Shown here one piece after another: positions 34,923 to 42,679 of a DNA stretch of 45,188 nucleotides. This DNA is from Bryobacteraceae bacterium. GTDB taxonomy: Bacteria > Acidobacteriota > Terriglobia > Bryobacterales > Bryobacteraceae. Where the stretch lies: positions 1-45,188 of the forward strand of contig JASHNT010000128.1 in assembly GCA_030041495.1 (NCBI GenBank). The letters are read 5' to 3'. The position numbers and the translations under genes are program-made. How positions within the stretch are numbered: the stretch's first letter is position 1; each line of letters starts with the position of its first letter. Under the pieces are notes generated by a model, which did not search any database, was not told the DNA's origin, and saw only the letters and a list, made by a program, of their open reading frames with translations.

Positions 34923-36382
34923 AGAATTCCGATAATCTTCCAGTAAGCCACGCCGACAGCCGTGGCAGCCAAGCCGGCGAAGACATTCACCACAGCCAGC
35001 TTGAACATCTGTCCGGTGCTGTACCCCTGTCCGCCGGTCATGCCTTCGCCCATCGCCATCCAAAAGTTGGTGTACATAAGCAGGAACGGAGCGGACATCA
35101 GCAGCAGCGGAGCAGCCAGCACCAACGGCGGAATGCCTCCGGCGTTCAGCGGCTCAACCAACGGCGACCACAGCAGCGGAATGGCGAAGAAGGCCGAGGG
35201 GTCGATGAAGCGCATACCGAGCATCAGGAACGCCATCACCAGCAACAGGATCAGCGGAACGTGAATCAACGGCAAAATTCGCGGCGCCATGATTCCGGCC
35301 AGCCAGTCCGTGATCTTGTATTGCGGAATGATGTGGGTCAGGCTGAAGATGCCGCCCAGGAACAACAGCAGCGTCCAGGAAACGCCGGTGCCGATATCCT
35401 GGTTTTCGAAGACTCGCGTGAAAGAGAGCACGGCCATGCCGAACATGCCCACCACGAAGGTCGGCAGGTGGTGCAGCTTGCCGGCGGTTACCCAAAAAGC
35501 GATGGAGGTGAACACCACCACGGCGGTGATAAACTCATTGCGGCCTACGCGGCCCAAAGCCTTCAGCCGGCTACTGGCAAAGTCGCGCGAGACGTGAATC
35601 GGCTCTTCCGGTTTCAGGAAGATTTGGTTCAGAATCAGGATCAGCGCGCACATGATCAAGGTGGGCAGCAACATCACTTGGATGTAGCCGCCATCGGTCA
35701 AGGGGAGGTGCTTGTCATCGAACATCTTGATGACCACCGGTCCGTTTAACGACCCCAGCTTGAACGCCAAGCCCGGCACCACCGCCATCTCAATCACGGT
35801 GACCATGATGAGCGCCGAGCCCTTGCTGCGGCCCTTCAATCCCAGCGTCTGCACCAGCGACCAGGCGATGGGAGCCATAATCGCCGTGCGCACCGTCATC
35901 GACGGGATCAGTGGAGAAAGAATCAACCCGATCAAGAAGAATGCCGAGAGAACACCGGTGTAGGTTCCCGGAAACAAGGACAGGATGTAGTAAGCGATGC
36001 GTTCGGCGAGTCCGGTTTTCTTCATCGCGAAGCCGTAGTAGACCACTACCAGCAGGGTCCACCACGCGCCATCCGCGAATCCACTGAGCGCGCCGCTGAT
36101 ATCGCCAGTCCCCTGCACGGTCAGCAGCGGGCGGACACCAATCACCATCAGCGTGCCCATCATCAGCAGCGACGCCACGCCGTTGTTCATCGCCTCCGAT
36201 GCCCACAACACTACGGTCGCCGCGATGATCGCGAGGACAAGCTGCGCGGTATGGCTTAGCCCCGCCTGCGCGGGCATAAAGGCAACCGCCAGTCCCACGG
36301 CGATGGCGACAGCGAGCCAGCCCCACTTGAGCGTGTGCGTGGCGACGGCGGCGGGAGAGGGTGCGGCGACAGAGGTACTCAT
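34919..36382 (-). CDS. DASS/SLC13-type sodium:carboxylate symporter
   Basis: A 487-residue inner-membrane transporter with about 12 helices. It shows the divalent-anion:sodium-symporter features: ILSPLIPSMTVRTAIMAPI (Ser-rich helix hairpin), the repeat VSWTLLLFLGGIFSLTHII, and a second hairpin GMRFIDPSAFFAIPLLWSPL. Substrates of the family are C4 dicarboxylates, citrate or sulfate. ATG 36382 is chosen over 36391 because an extended -10 (TGATACCAT) places transcription start between them. It heads an operon with a hydroxyacid-type dehydrogenase and a Yip1-TPR protein, about 1.3 kb downstream of the lig operon on the same strand. Confidence 0.88.
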   Translation of the reverse strand: MSTSVAAPSPAAVATHTLKWGWLAVAIAVGLAVAFMPAQAGLSHTAQLVLAIIAATVVLWASEAMNNGVASLLMMGTLMVIGVRPLLTVQGTGDISGALSGFADGAWWTLLVVVYYGFAMKKTGLAERIAYYILSLFPGTYTGVLSAFFLIGLILSPLIPSMTVRTAIMAPIAWSLVQTLGLKGRSKGSALIMVTVIEMAVVPGLAFKLGSLNGPVVIKMFDDKHLPLTDGGYIQVMLLPTLIMCALILILNQIFLKPEEPIHVSRDFASSRLKALGRVGRNEFITAVVVFTSIAFWVTAGKLHHLPTFVVGMFGMAVLSFTRVFENQDIGTGVSWTLLLFLGGIFSLTHIIPQYKITDWLAGIMAPRILPLIHVPLILLLVMAFLMLGMRFIDPSAFFAIPLLWSPLVEPLNAGGIPPLVLAAPLLLMSAPFLLMYTNFWMAMGEGMTGGQGYSTGQMFKLAVVNVFAGLAATAVGVAYWKIIGIL

Positions 36383-36393
36383 GGCGACCATCT

Positions 36394-36402
36394 ATGGTAT
36401 CA
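36394..36402 (-). promoter_or_regulatory. Extended -10 TGATACCAT for the DASS transporter operon
   Basis: Read on the minus strand, TG-A-TACCAT ends 11 bases before ATG 36382 and only two bases before ATG 36391. A transcript starting about seven bases further down would exclude the first ATG and leave a leader of a few bases before 36382. Confidence 0.4.
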
Positions 36403-36636
36403 AGCGCAGAAGCCTTTGCAAAACGCCTCCCGGCATGAGCCATTCGGCGAACAAGCTTCCGTAATTTTACGGGCGCGCGATTCCGAAAACTTCCCCGGTG
36501 AAGGGCGAAGCTTCCGGCGTTACTCTTACTAATGCGGGTTGTTCCTCCGACGGCCCGCATCAAGCGGTGGAAGGGCCTCACCGCCCCGCCCACCGCTTCC
36601 CCCTTTAGACTCCGCGTGTGATAGCATGCGAGCCAT
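36403..36636. other. Intergenic region with a long inverted repeat
   Basis: This 234-base gap between divergent genes holds an inverted repeat AAGCGGTGG (36562-36570) / CCACCGCTT (36590-36598) with a 19-base spacer, about 40 bases before the cupin ATG. A TAGCAT (36622-36627) nine bases before that ATG may be the cupin -10. Nothing else stands out and no small gene is convincing. Confidence 0.35.
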
Positions 36637-37131
36637 ATGCGATCCATTAGCATCTGTTTCGCCGTCACTGCAGCAACGGCCTTCCTGTTCGCCCAGCGAG
36701 GCGGGGGCCCCGACGTTACCTACAAATCCGCCGCCGAAGTGGCTTCCATGATCGCCAAAGCTAAAGCCCAGGATGCCGCTAAAGCTCAGCCGACCATCGT
36801 CCAGAACCTTCTTTCTCTGGCGCCCTACAAAGCGAACCTGGAATACCGCGCCTCCGTGGGCCCCGCGGCCGTACATGAGAAAGAAGCCGAGCTGTTCTAC
36901 GTGATCGACGGCTCTGGTACGCTCACCACCGGAGGAAAGCTGGTGGGAGAGAGGCGCCAGAACGCCGAGAACCTGCAGGGCACCGGGATCGAGGGCGGGC
37001 ACAACCAGCCGGTTTCCAAAGGCGATGTCGCCATCGTGCCGGAGAACACGCCGCACCAGTTCACCGAGATCAAGCAAACCTTGGTGCTGATGTCGCTGCA
37101 CGTGCCGCGGCCGGTGCCGGGCGAAAAATAG
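36637..37131 (+). CDS. Secreted cupin-domain protein
   Basis: A 164-residue exported protein (signal peptide MRSISICFAVTAATAFLFAQ). The mature part is a single cupin barrel: motif 1 AAVHEKEAELFYVIDGSGTLTTGG carries His and Glu metal ligands, and motif 2 VPENTPHQFTEIKQT carries the last His. Between them is a Gly/Asn-rich loop LQGTGIEGGHNQP. Periplasmic cupins of this kind bind a metal and a small acid or sugar, but the reaction is unknown. It is followed 42 bases later by a thioredoxin-like gene with its own -10 element. Confidence 0.85.
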   Translation: MRSISICFAVTAATAFLFAQRGGGPDVTYKSAAEVASMIAKAKAQDAAKAQPTIVQNLLSLAPYKANLEYRASVGPAAVHEKEAELFYVIDGSGTLTTGGKLVGERRQNAENLQGTGIEGGHNQPVSKGDVAIVPENTPHQFTEIKQTLVLMSLHVPRPVPGEK

Positions 37132-37154
37132 CCTTCAGCTTTCCGTCGCGGATT

Positions 37155-37163
37155 TGTGATAAT
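37155..37163 (+). promoter_or_regulatory. Extended -10 TGTGATAAT for the TlpA-like gene
   Basis: TG-T-GATAAT ends ten bases before ATG 37174 and lies in the 42-base gap after the cupin stop. It overlaps an upstream in-frame ATG at 37156, supporting the start at 37174. Confidence 0.4.
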
Positions 37164-37173
37164 CTTCCGCGAT

Positions 37174-37731
37174 ATGGGCTCTAATTTGTTGGTTTCGCGC
37201 CGGAAAGCGCTTGCCGCCGCCGGATATTGCCTGGCAATCCCGTCTTCTGTTTTCGCCATCGACTTTCACGAAGACGTCGTGAAATTCAAGGCTAAGACGT
37301 TGGACGGCGAAGTTGTCACCACGGATTCTGTCCAGGGCAAAGTCGTGCTGGTGCAGTTCTGGGCGACTTGGTGCCCATACTGCCGGGCTGACGCTCCGTT
37401 TGTCGACAAGCTGGTGCATGAGTTCCAGGATCAAGGCCTCGAAGTCCTGGCGGTCGACATCGGTGAATCCAAGAAAATGGTGACGAAATTCCTCGCTCAG
37501 AACCCGCGTGATTGCAAGATCGTGCTGATGGAAGACACGAACCTGGCGGCTTGGTTCAGCCCGCATTCCTTCCCGCATTACGTCGCCATCGACCGCGCCG
37601 GAGGCGTCGCGGGAGAGCAGAAAGGCGCGGGCGGCGAACGTCCGCTCCGTCATTTACTGCGTCAAGCAGGAATCAAGACCACGGATTCCGGCGGTGGTGG
37701 CGAACTGCAATCCTCGCCGCGAAGGGGCTAG
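37174..37731 (+). CDS. TlpA-like thiol-disulfide oxidoreductase, exported
   Basis: A 185-residue thioredoxin-fold protein with an N-terminal signal of Tat-like appearance (SRRKALAAAGYCLAIPSSVFA). The active site is FWATWCPYCRADAPF, with Cys67-x-x-Cys70. The later cis-Pro loop reads SFPHYVAIDRAGG. TlpA/ResA-like proteins reduce periplasmic disulfides, for example in cytochrome c maturation. The C-terminal tail after residue 160 is Gly/Ser-rich and unstructured. ATG 37174 is preferred to 37156 because of the -10 position. It converges on ligC with six bases between the stops. Confidence 0.88.
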   Translation: MGSNLLVSRRKALAAAGYCLAIPSSVFAIDFHEDVVKFKAKTLDGEVVTTDSVQGKVVLVQFWATWCPYCRADAPFVDKLVHEFQDQGLEVLAVDIGESKKMVTKFLAQNPRDCKIVLMEDTNLAAWFSPHSFPHYVAIDRAGGVAGEQKGAGGERPLRHLLRQAGIKTTDSGGGGELQSSPRRG

Positions 37732-37742
37732 AATCCGCTAGC
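37727..37742. terminator. Small hairpin between convergent tlpA-like and ligC genes
   Basis: GCTAG (37727-37731) pairs with CTAGC (37738-37742) across AATCCG. Three of the five pairs follow from the two TAG stops. Weak and tentative. Confidence 0.25.
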
Positions 37743-38718
37743 TGGAGATCCGCTTTTTCAGCGGAGCCTTCCCTTCCCGCCCCACGGCCGCTTCGAGCTT
37801 GTCGAGCACACGCATCGTAGGCAGCACCTGCTGGACGCTCGAATTGGGCTCGCGCTTTTCTTTGATCGCGGCGAAAAATTCCCGATCCTGCAACTCGATG
37901 CCGTTCATCGATACGGCGACATTCGATAGATCGATCTTGTTTTGATCGCCGTCGACCAGATCATCGTAATAGGCGACGTAGGTTCCGTTGTCGCAGATGT
38001 AGCGGAAGAAGGTCCCCTGCGGGCCCTTGTTATTGAACGACAGCGACAGAGTGCAGATGGCCCCGTGCGCAGTCTTGAGTTGGATGCTCATGTCCATGGC
38101 AATGCCAAGCTCAGGATTTACCGGCCCCTGTAACGCGTTGGCGTGCGTGACCTGATCGCCGGTCTGGTAGGCGAACAGGTCCACGGTGTGGCAGGAGTGA
38201 TGCCACAGCAGGTGATCCGTCCAGCTCCGCGGCTTACCAGCCGCGTTCATGTTGGTGCGGCGGAAGAAATAGGTCTGCACGTTCATGTGCAGCACCTTGA
38301 GCTCGCCTTTCTGGATGCGATTGTGCACCCACTGATGGCTGGGATTAAAACGGCGCGTGTGACCGGCCATCGCCACCAACCCCGTCTTCTTTTGCACCGC
38401 GCAGATTCGCTCGGAATCCTCCAGCGTATCCGCCATGGGGATCTCCACCATTACGTGTTTGCCCGCTTCCATGCACTGGATCGCTTGCTGGGCATGCAGT
38501 TGCGTCGGAGTCGTGAGGATCGCCGCTTCGACGCCGGGTTGCTTCAGGCTCTCGGCCAGGTCGGTGGTCCAGTGCGGAATCTTGAATCGCTTGGCGACCT
38601 CCTCGGTTCCCGCCGGATTCCCTCCAGCCAGCGTCACCACCTCGATTCCCGGAATATTCTGCATCGCGTCGAGATGCTTGATCCCGAAAGCGCCTTGTCC
38701 CGCAACCGCTACTTTCAT
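37738..38718 (-). CDS. ligC: LigC: 4-carboxy-2-hydroxymuconate-6-semialdehyde dehydrogenase
   Basis: A 326-residue Gfo/Idh/MocA-family NADP(+) dehydrogenase. In the protocatechuate 4,5-cleavage pathway LigC oxidises the hemiacetal form of the ring-cleavage product (CHMS) to 2-pyrone-4,6-dicarboxylate (PDC). The Rossmann motif is VAVAGQGAFGIKHLD. Segments shared with Sphingobium LigC include GHTRRFNPSHQWVH, VQTYFFRRTNMNA, RSWTDHLLWHH, TVDLFAYQ, GIAMDMSIQLK, TLSLSFNN and SMNGIELQDREFFAAI, making it a specific match and not just a family match. Last gene of the minus-strand lig operon, 15 bases after ligJ, with GGAAGG before the ATG. Confidence 0.93.
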   Translation of the reverse strand: MKVAVAGQGAFGIKHLDAMQNIPGIEVVTLAGGNPAGTEEVAKRFKIPHWTTDLAESLKQPGVEAAILTTPTQLHAQQAIQCMEAGKHVMVEIPMADTLEDSERICAVQKKTGLVAMAGHTRRFNPSHQWVHNRIQKGELKVLHMNVQTYFFRRTNMNAAGKPRSWTDHLLWHHSCHTVDLFAYQTGDQVTHANALQGPVNPELGIAMDMSIQLKTAHGAICTLSLSFNNKGPQGTFFRYICDNGTYVAYYDDLVDGDQNKIDLSNVAVSMNGIELQDREFFAAIKEKREPNSSVQQVLPTMRVLDKLEAAVGREGKAPLKKRISS

Positions 38719-38733
38719 GCCTTCCTTTCTCCT

Positions 38734-39759
38734 TTAGCCTTTGGCTGCCCTCAGCTTTTTTGAAATTCTTGGATAAACTTTGCGCGCGTTGCCTTCATAC
38801 AGCTTGTAGCGATCCGCTTCGCTCAAGGGTTGCGCGTCAAGATACTTTTTCGTGTCGTCGTAAAAGTGACCAGTTCGCGGATCGATGCCGCGCACCGCGC
38901 CCACCATCTCCGACCCGAACAGAATATTGTCGATCGGCACCACCTTCAGCAGTAGCTCGATGCCCGGCTGATGATACACGCAGGTGTCGAAGAACACGTT
39001 CTTGAGCAGCGATTCTTCGAGCGGCGGCCGCTTCATATCCTGCGCGAGGCCCCGATACCGGCCCCAGTGATACGGCGCCGCGCCACCCCCGTGGGGGATG
39101 ATGAACCGCAGCGTGGGGAAATCCTTGAACAGGTCCGAGGTCAGGAACTGCATGAACGCGGTGGTGTCGGCGTTGATGTAGTAAGTTCCGGTGGTGTGGA
39201 AACTCGGCAGGCAGGAGCCGCTGACGTGCACCATCGCGGGTACATCCAGCTCGACCATCGCCTCATAGAACGGATACCAATACTTGTCGCTCAGCGCGGG
39301 CGAGTTCCAGTGCCCGCCGGAAGGATCGGGATTCAAATTGCACCCGATAAAGCCGTATTCAGTGACGCAGCGCTTGAGCTCCTGAATGCAGTTCTCCAGA
39401 CCCACTCCGGGCGATTGCGGCAACTGGCACACACCCACAAAGTTTTCCGGGTAGAGCTTGCACACGCGATGAATCATGTCATTGCAGCGTTCGCTCCAAT
39501 GCAGGCTGGTGGTGGGCGTGCCGATATCCGGCCGCATCACTGAGGCGCGCGGAGAGAAAATCGTCACGTCGGTGCCGCGCTCGCGCTGGAACTTGAGCTG
39601 CGCCCCTTCCAGGCTTTCGCGAATCTGGTCATCGGTGATGTCCAGCGGACCGTTGAACGGAGGGTTCGCCGGGTCCTTCAGCGCCTCGGTCTGATTCTTT
39701 CTCCACGTCTCTATTTGTTTAGGAACGGTCGTGTAGTGACCGTGGCAGTCAATGATCAT
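38734..39759 (-). CDS. ligJ: LigJ: 4-oxalomesaconate hydratase
   Basis: A 341-residue amidohydrolase-superfamily enzyme, the same length as Sphingobium LigJ. It adds water to 4-oxalomesaconate, giving 4-carboxy-4-hydroxy-2-oxoadipate. The zinc-binding MIIDCHGHYT (His6, His8) starts the chain. Shared segments include MTIFSPRAS-like VTIFSPRASVM, GFIGCNLNPDPSGGHW, FWYPFYEAMVELDVPAMVHVSGSC-like sequence, IPHGGGAAPYHWGR, VFFDTCVYHQPG and LFGSEMVGAVRGIDP. It differs clearly from LigI, the PDC lactonase of the same superfamily, so LigI is not represented by this gene. Between the fused dioxygenase gene and ligC in the operon. Confidence 0.93.
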   Translation of the reverse strand: MIIDCHGHYTTVPKQIETWRKNQTEALKDPANPPFNGPLDITDDQIRESLEGAQLKFQRERGTDVTIFSPRASVMRPDIGTPTTSLHWSERCNDMIHRVCKLYPENFVGVCQLPQSPGVGLENCIQELKRCVTEYGFIGCNLNPDPSGGHWNSPALSDKYWYPFYEAMVELDVPAMVHVSGSCLPSFHTTGTYYINADTTAFMQFLTSDLFKDFPTLRFIIPHGGGAAPYHWGRYRGLAQDMKRPPLEESLLKNVFFDTCVYHQPGIELLLKVVPIDNILFGSEMVGAVRGIDPRTGHFYDDTKKYLDAQPLSEADRYKLYEGNARKVYPRISKKLRAAKG

Positions 39760-39793
39760 CGGAGTTCGTTTCTTCGGGCCTAGGTCCCGAGGA

Positions 39794-40951
39794 TTAATTT
39801 CTAGACGCGGCCCGCAACCGGCGAGCCTCCGCCTGAACCGTCACCAGGCACATCAGCATACCCAGGGGATGCGCACCGGCGTCGACCAGCGGATGAGGCT
39901 TCAGCGACCGCAGCACGTCGATGTTTTCGTCCGTGATCATCGCCAGAGCCTTGGATTCCTGCGGATTTAGTTTGTACTTGGCCGCGATCGCCATCGGATC
40001 CTTCAAGAACTCGATACGCATCTGCTGATCCTGCCGCAGGTCGTACAGCACCTTGTTCAGCGGATAGGAAGACGACGGCGGAGCCTTGTAGAACTCGAAG
40101 CCGCCCTGCGAGAACTTGTAGGCTTCCGGCACGTCGCCCGGAGGCGGACCCTGGCGCTTATTCGGGATGAAGCGCATCACCGCGTGGCCGTGATGCCAAG
40201 TGGGTTGATACGTGATCAACTCGCCTGGCACGTTGCCCAGTGCGCCGAACAGGAAGTACCACGGCAGCATCTCCGTGTTGCCGACCTCATCGAGCTGCTC
40301 GCTGGTCAGCTTCAGCAGCGGATCGATGTTGCCGCGCTCCATCAACGCGATGGCCCAGTAATCGAAATCGTAAGCGGGCTGCGGATATTTCCACGTGCCG
40401 GGATAATGCGACAGGCCGCCGCTGGCGATGATCGCCACGCGCTCCGGACGTTCCGCGATCACCTCGGCGATCGCTTTGCCCAGCGCCACGCAACGCTGCG
40501 GAGCCGGCAGCGGAGGCAGATACGTGTTGACGAACACCGGCACCACCGGAATCTTGCCGTTCGGGATCACCCACTCGTACACAGCCGCGAAGGAATGGCC
40601 CAGAATCGCATCCTGCGAATAGGCCATGTCGAAGCCGCGCGCCACCAGCTTTTCCAACATATAGTCCGCGAAGGGCAGGTGCACCGGTACGTCCCAATGC
40701 CGGGCCGCGAAGTGCGCGTGCGATTTCTCACCCGCCACCACGGCGAACGTAGGAACGGAAGACAGGAAGAACGTCTCCAGGTGATCGCTACCGATCACGA
40801 TCGCCAGATCCGGCTTGGCGTCGGCAACATCCTGGCCTATCTCGCGCATAGCGGCGATATCGGCGTCGAGCTGTTCTGGAATCTCCGTGGGGGGTCTAAC
40901 GAACAACTGCGGCGCGTGAACGGTGGAAACGGCGGCGACTATCTTTCCCAT
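39794..40951 (-). CDS. Fused LigB-LigA extradiol dioxygenase (protocatechuate/gallate 4,5-dioxygenase)
   Basis: A 385-residue Fe(II) dioxygenase. Residues 1-285 are a LigB-like catalytic domain with metal ligands His12 (STVHAP), His57 (GSDHLETF) and probably Glu227 (GNTEMLPW), plus catalytic His182 (GGLSHYPG). Residues 295-375 are a LigA-like domain (YPLNKVLYDLRQDQQMRIEF, LNPQESKALAMITDENIDVLRSL, HPLVDAGAHPLGML). In Sphingobium protocatechuate 4,5-dioxygenase these are separate proteins; the gallate dioxygenases DesB/GalA carry the same beta-alpha fusion. LigC in the operon argues for protocatechuate, the fusion for gallate; both may be used. GAGGAG of the Shine-Dalgarno is formed by the last codons of ligK. 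Confidence 0.88.
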   Translation of the reverse strand: MGKIVAAVSTVHAPQLFVRPPTEIPEQLDADIAAMREIGQDVADAKPDLAIVIGSDHLETFFLSSVPTFAVVAGEKSHAHFAARHWDVPVHLPFADYMLEKLVARGFDMAYSQDAILGHSFAAVYEWVIPNGKIPVVPVFVNTYLPPLPAPQRCVALGKAIAEVIAERPERVAIIASGGLSHYPGTWKYPQPAYDFDYWAIALMERGNIDPLLKLTSEQLDEVGNTEMLPWYFLFGALGNVPGELITYQPTWHHGHAVMRFIPNKRQGPPPGDVPEAYKFSQGGFEFYKAPPSSSYPLNKVLYDLRQDQQMRIEFLKDPMAIAAKYKLNPQESKALAMITDENIDVLRSLKPHPLVDAGAHPLGMLMCLVTVQAEARRLRAASRN

Positions 40952-40955
40952 AGAA

Positions 40956-41633
40956 TCACTCCTCAGTCCATTCTACGCCCAGCTCTTTGAGCTTGGCCCT
41001 CAGCCCATACATATCGAGGCCCAATTTTCCCTCGCGCAGGCTGTGCCTGTTCTTCTCTTCCTTGGCAAAGCGAGCCTGGCTGGCCTTGACCACCTCCGGC
41101 GCACGCTCACGCGGCACCACGCACACACCGTCGGCATCGCCAATAACGACGTCGCCGGGTTGGATCGACGCGCCCGCGCACACGATCGGAATGTTTACGG
41201 ACCCGGCGGTTGCCTTTACCGTGCCCTGCGCGTGCACGGCTTTGGACCACACCGGGAAATCCATCGCGGTGAGTTCGCTCACGTCGCGGACGCCTGCCTC
41301 GATCACCAGCCCGACCACCCCGTGCGCCACCAGCGATGTCGCCAGCAGGTCGCCGAACATACCATCGGTTGAATCGGAGGTAGTGGTGACTACCAGGATG
41401 TCTCCGGGCTTGCAGACTTCGATTGCCGCGTGGATCATGAGGTTGTCGCCGGACTGGCACAGCACCGTCACGGCCGAGCCGGCCGCCTTCGCTGACGGAT
41501 AAATCGGGCGCATGTATGGCTTCATCAGGCCGGTCCGCCCCTGCGCCTCGTGCACTGTCGCGACGCCCAGTTCCCCCAGAATTTTGACGGCCTCCGGGTC
41601 CGGCCGCGGAATGTTGCGAACGATTTTGTGCAT
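40956..41633 (-). CDS. ligK: LigK: 4-carboxy-4-hydroxy-2-oxoadipate aldolase
   Basis: A 225-residue class II pyruvate aldolase of the LigK/ProA/GalC group (RraA-like fold) that splits 4-carboxy-4-hydroxy-2-oxoadipate into pyruvate and oxaloacetate. Shared segments: VATVHEAQGRTGL, YMRPIYPSA, QSGDNLMIHAAIE (substrate loop), GMFGDLLATSL, IEAGVRDVSELTAM with the active-site Arg116-Asp117, FPVWSKAVHAQGTVK, GSVNIPIVCAGA and GDVVIGDADGVCVVP. RraA proper lacks the C-terminal part (KLGLDMYGLRAKLKELG) seen here. Second gene of the operon; its last codons carry the Shine-Dalgarno of the dioxygenase four bases downstream. Confidence 0.92.
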   Translation of the reverse strand: MHKIVRNIPRPDPEAVKILGELGVATVHEAQGRTGLMKPYMRPIYPSAKAAGSAVTVLCQSGDNLMIHAAIEVCKPGDILVVTTTSDSTDGMFGDLLATSLVAHGVVGLVIEAGVRDVSELTAMDFPVWSKAVHAQGTVKATAGSVNIPIVCAGASIQPGDVVIGDADGVCVVPRERAPEVVKASQARFAKEEKNRHSLREGKLGLDMYGLRAKLKELGVEWTEE

Positions 41634-41653
41634 GGATTTTGACTCGCGAAAAC

Positions 41654-42586
41654 TTAAGAAACCAGATTGGACGGATTCGTTACCGCCATCCGCCGCACTT
41701 CTGCCTTGCTGAACCCGTTATCGAGCATCTTCTGCGCGAACATGGCGAACCCGTCGGACACTGGGGGATTGATGGTCTGCCCCAAGTCGGTAGACATCAC
41801 AATCCGCTCCGGCCCAACCCGCCGCACAGCCTCGTAAAAAATCTCCCAGGTAGCCTTCTTCGTGAACATGGTGGTGAAGCAGTGCTCGATATTCGCGCCG
41901 AGGTCGGCCAATTGCACCTGTTCGTCCGGCGTCAGGTTCTGCGAGGGGAATTCCGCGTGGGTCACCAGGATGCGCTTCAATCCCATCTCTTTACCGGTCT
42001 TGACCAGTTGGAAAATCTCCTTGCGGCCCAGGTGCCCGGTGGCCAGGATCATGTCATGCTTGCCGATTCGCTCCAGGCACGCCCGAGCGGCCTGGTTCAA
42101 CTTTCCGTCCTCGGCCAGCACCGTCAGTGGGGGCGGCGAAATACCTTCGTCGGAAAGCGACAACTGAATCTGCGCCCAGAACGGCAGCTTGGTAGTGGCC
42201 CCGCCGCGGCGTCCGGCCGTTTCGTTTGCCGCATCCACGGTCGGCATCCAGCAGATTTTATTGCCCGACCGCCCGGCGATCTCCAGCGCCACAGGGTTCA
42301 ATCCGCCGACGCTATGGTTCAGGGTGATGGCCCCAAAGGCCGTGATCCCCAGATGCGCCGAAGCCTTCGTCACCACCTTGGCGCGCTCATAAGTCGGGGC
42401 GTAGTGCGACTTCAAACAAAACCCCTTCAACTTGTGGGCGGCGAACTCCTTAGCGAGATCTAAGTCGTCAATGCGCCTGCTGATAACATCCGGAGCGACA
42501 TGAACTTGCAGATCATAGCCCCCTTCGATCGCCTCCCACGCGGCATTTGTTACGGCTATCGGGGCTTCCACTGTCTCTGCGGCCAT
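41654..42586 (-). CDS. DUF6282 amidohydrolase-like protein heading the lig operon; candidate PDC lactonase
   Basis: A 310-residue protein that I assign to the amidohydrolase-like DUF6282 family. Metal-site-like residues occur at the ends of successive strands: His29 in DLQVHVAPD, Lys59 and His61 in CLKSHY, His91, His185 in ATGHLG, His210 in VTHAEFP and Asp267 in MSTDLGQ. This is the normal amidohydrolase order, with H-x-x-P-D in place of H-x-H. The operon encodes every step from protocatechuate to pyruvate plus oxaloacetate except PDC hydrolysis (LigI), so this product is the natural candidate. It could instead be an oxalomesaconate tautomerase or act on another intermediate. GGAAGGAG precedes the ATG. 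Confidence 0.82.
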   Translation of the reverse strand: MAAETVEAPIAVTNAAWEAIEGGYDLQVHVAPDVISRRIDDLDLAKEFAAHKLKGFCLKSHYAPTYERAKVVTKASAHLGITAFGAITLNHSVGGLNPVALEIAGRSGNKICWMPTVDAANETAGRRGGATTKLPFWAQIQLSLSDEGISPPPLTVLAEDGKLNQAARACLERIGKHDMILATGHLGRKEIFQLVKTGKEMGLKRILVTHAEFPSQNLTPDEQVQLADLGANIEHCFTTMFTKKATWEIFYEAVRRVGPERIVMSTDLGQTINPPVSDGFAMFAQKMLDNGFSKAEVRRMAVTNPSNLVS

Positions 42587-42591
42587 CTCTC

Positions 42592-42599
42592 TCCTTCCG
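42592..42599 (-). promoter_or_regulatory. Shine-Dalgarno of the lig operon
   Basis: GGAAGGAG on the minus strand lies five bases before ATG 42586 and fixes that start. It marks the operon as having a conventional leader, unlike the neighbouring divergent gene. Confidence 0.6.
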
Positions 42600-42618
42600 T
42601 TTCCTTATCGAAAGGGCC

Positions 42619-42627
42619 AGTGTAACA
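42619..42627 (-). promoter_or_regulatory. Extended -10 TGTTACACT, probable lig operon promoter
   Basis: On the minus strand TG-T-TACACT (42627-42619) ends 32 bases before the first lig gene, leaving a leader of about 25 bases with a good Shine-Dalgarno. No clear -35 and no operator palindrome were recognised. Confidence 0.4.
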
Positions 42628-42667
42628 TGGCGCAGCCCTCGCTTCGTCGCCGGCGGTAGACCCAGCG

Positions 42668-42673
42668 TATGCT
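42668..42673 (+). promoter_or_regulatory. -10 element TATGCT for the GT-C-like membrane gene
   Basis: TATGCT ends six bases before ATG 42680. An AGGAG sits directly against the ATG with no spacer, so it cannot act as a normal Shine-Dalgarno; a leaderless start is more likely. Confidence 0.4.
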
Positions 42674-42679
42674 TAGGAG

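Noticed and set aside
38734-39759. The amidohydrolase here as LigI (PDC lactonase)
   Set aside because: Length and many segments match LigJ specifically, so LigI remains missing.
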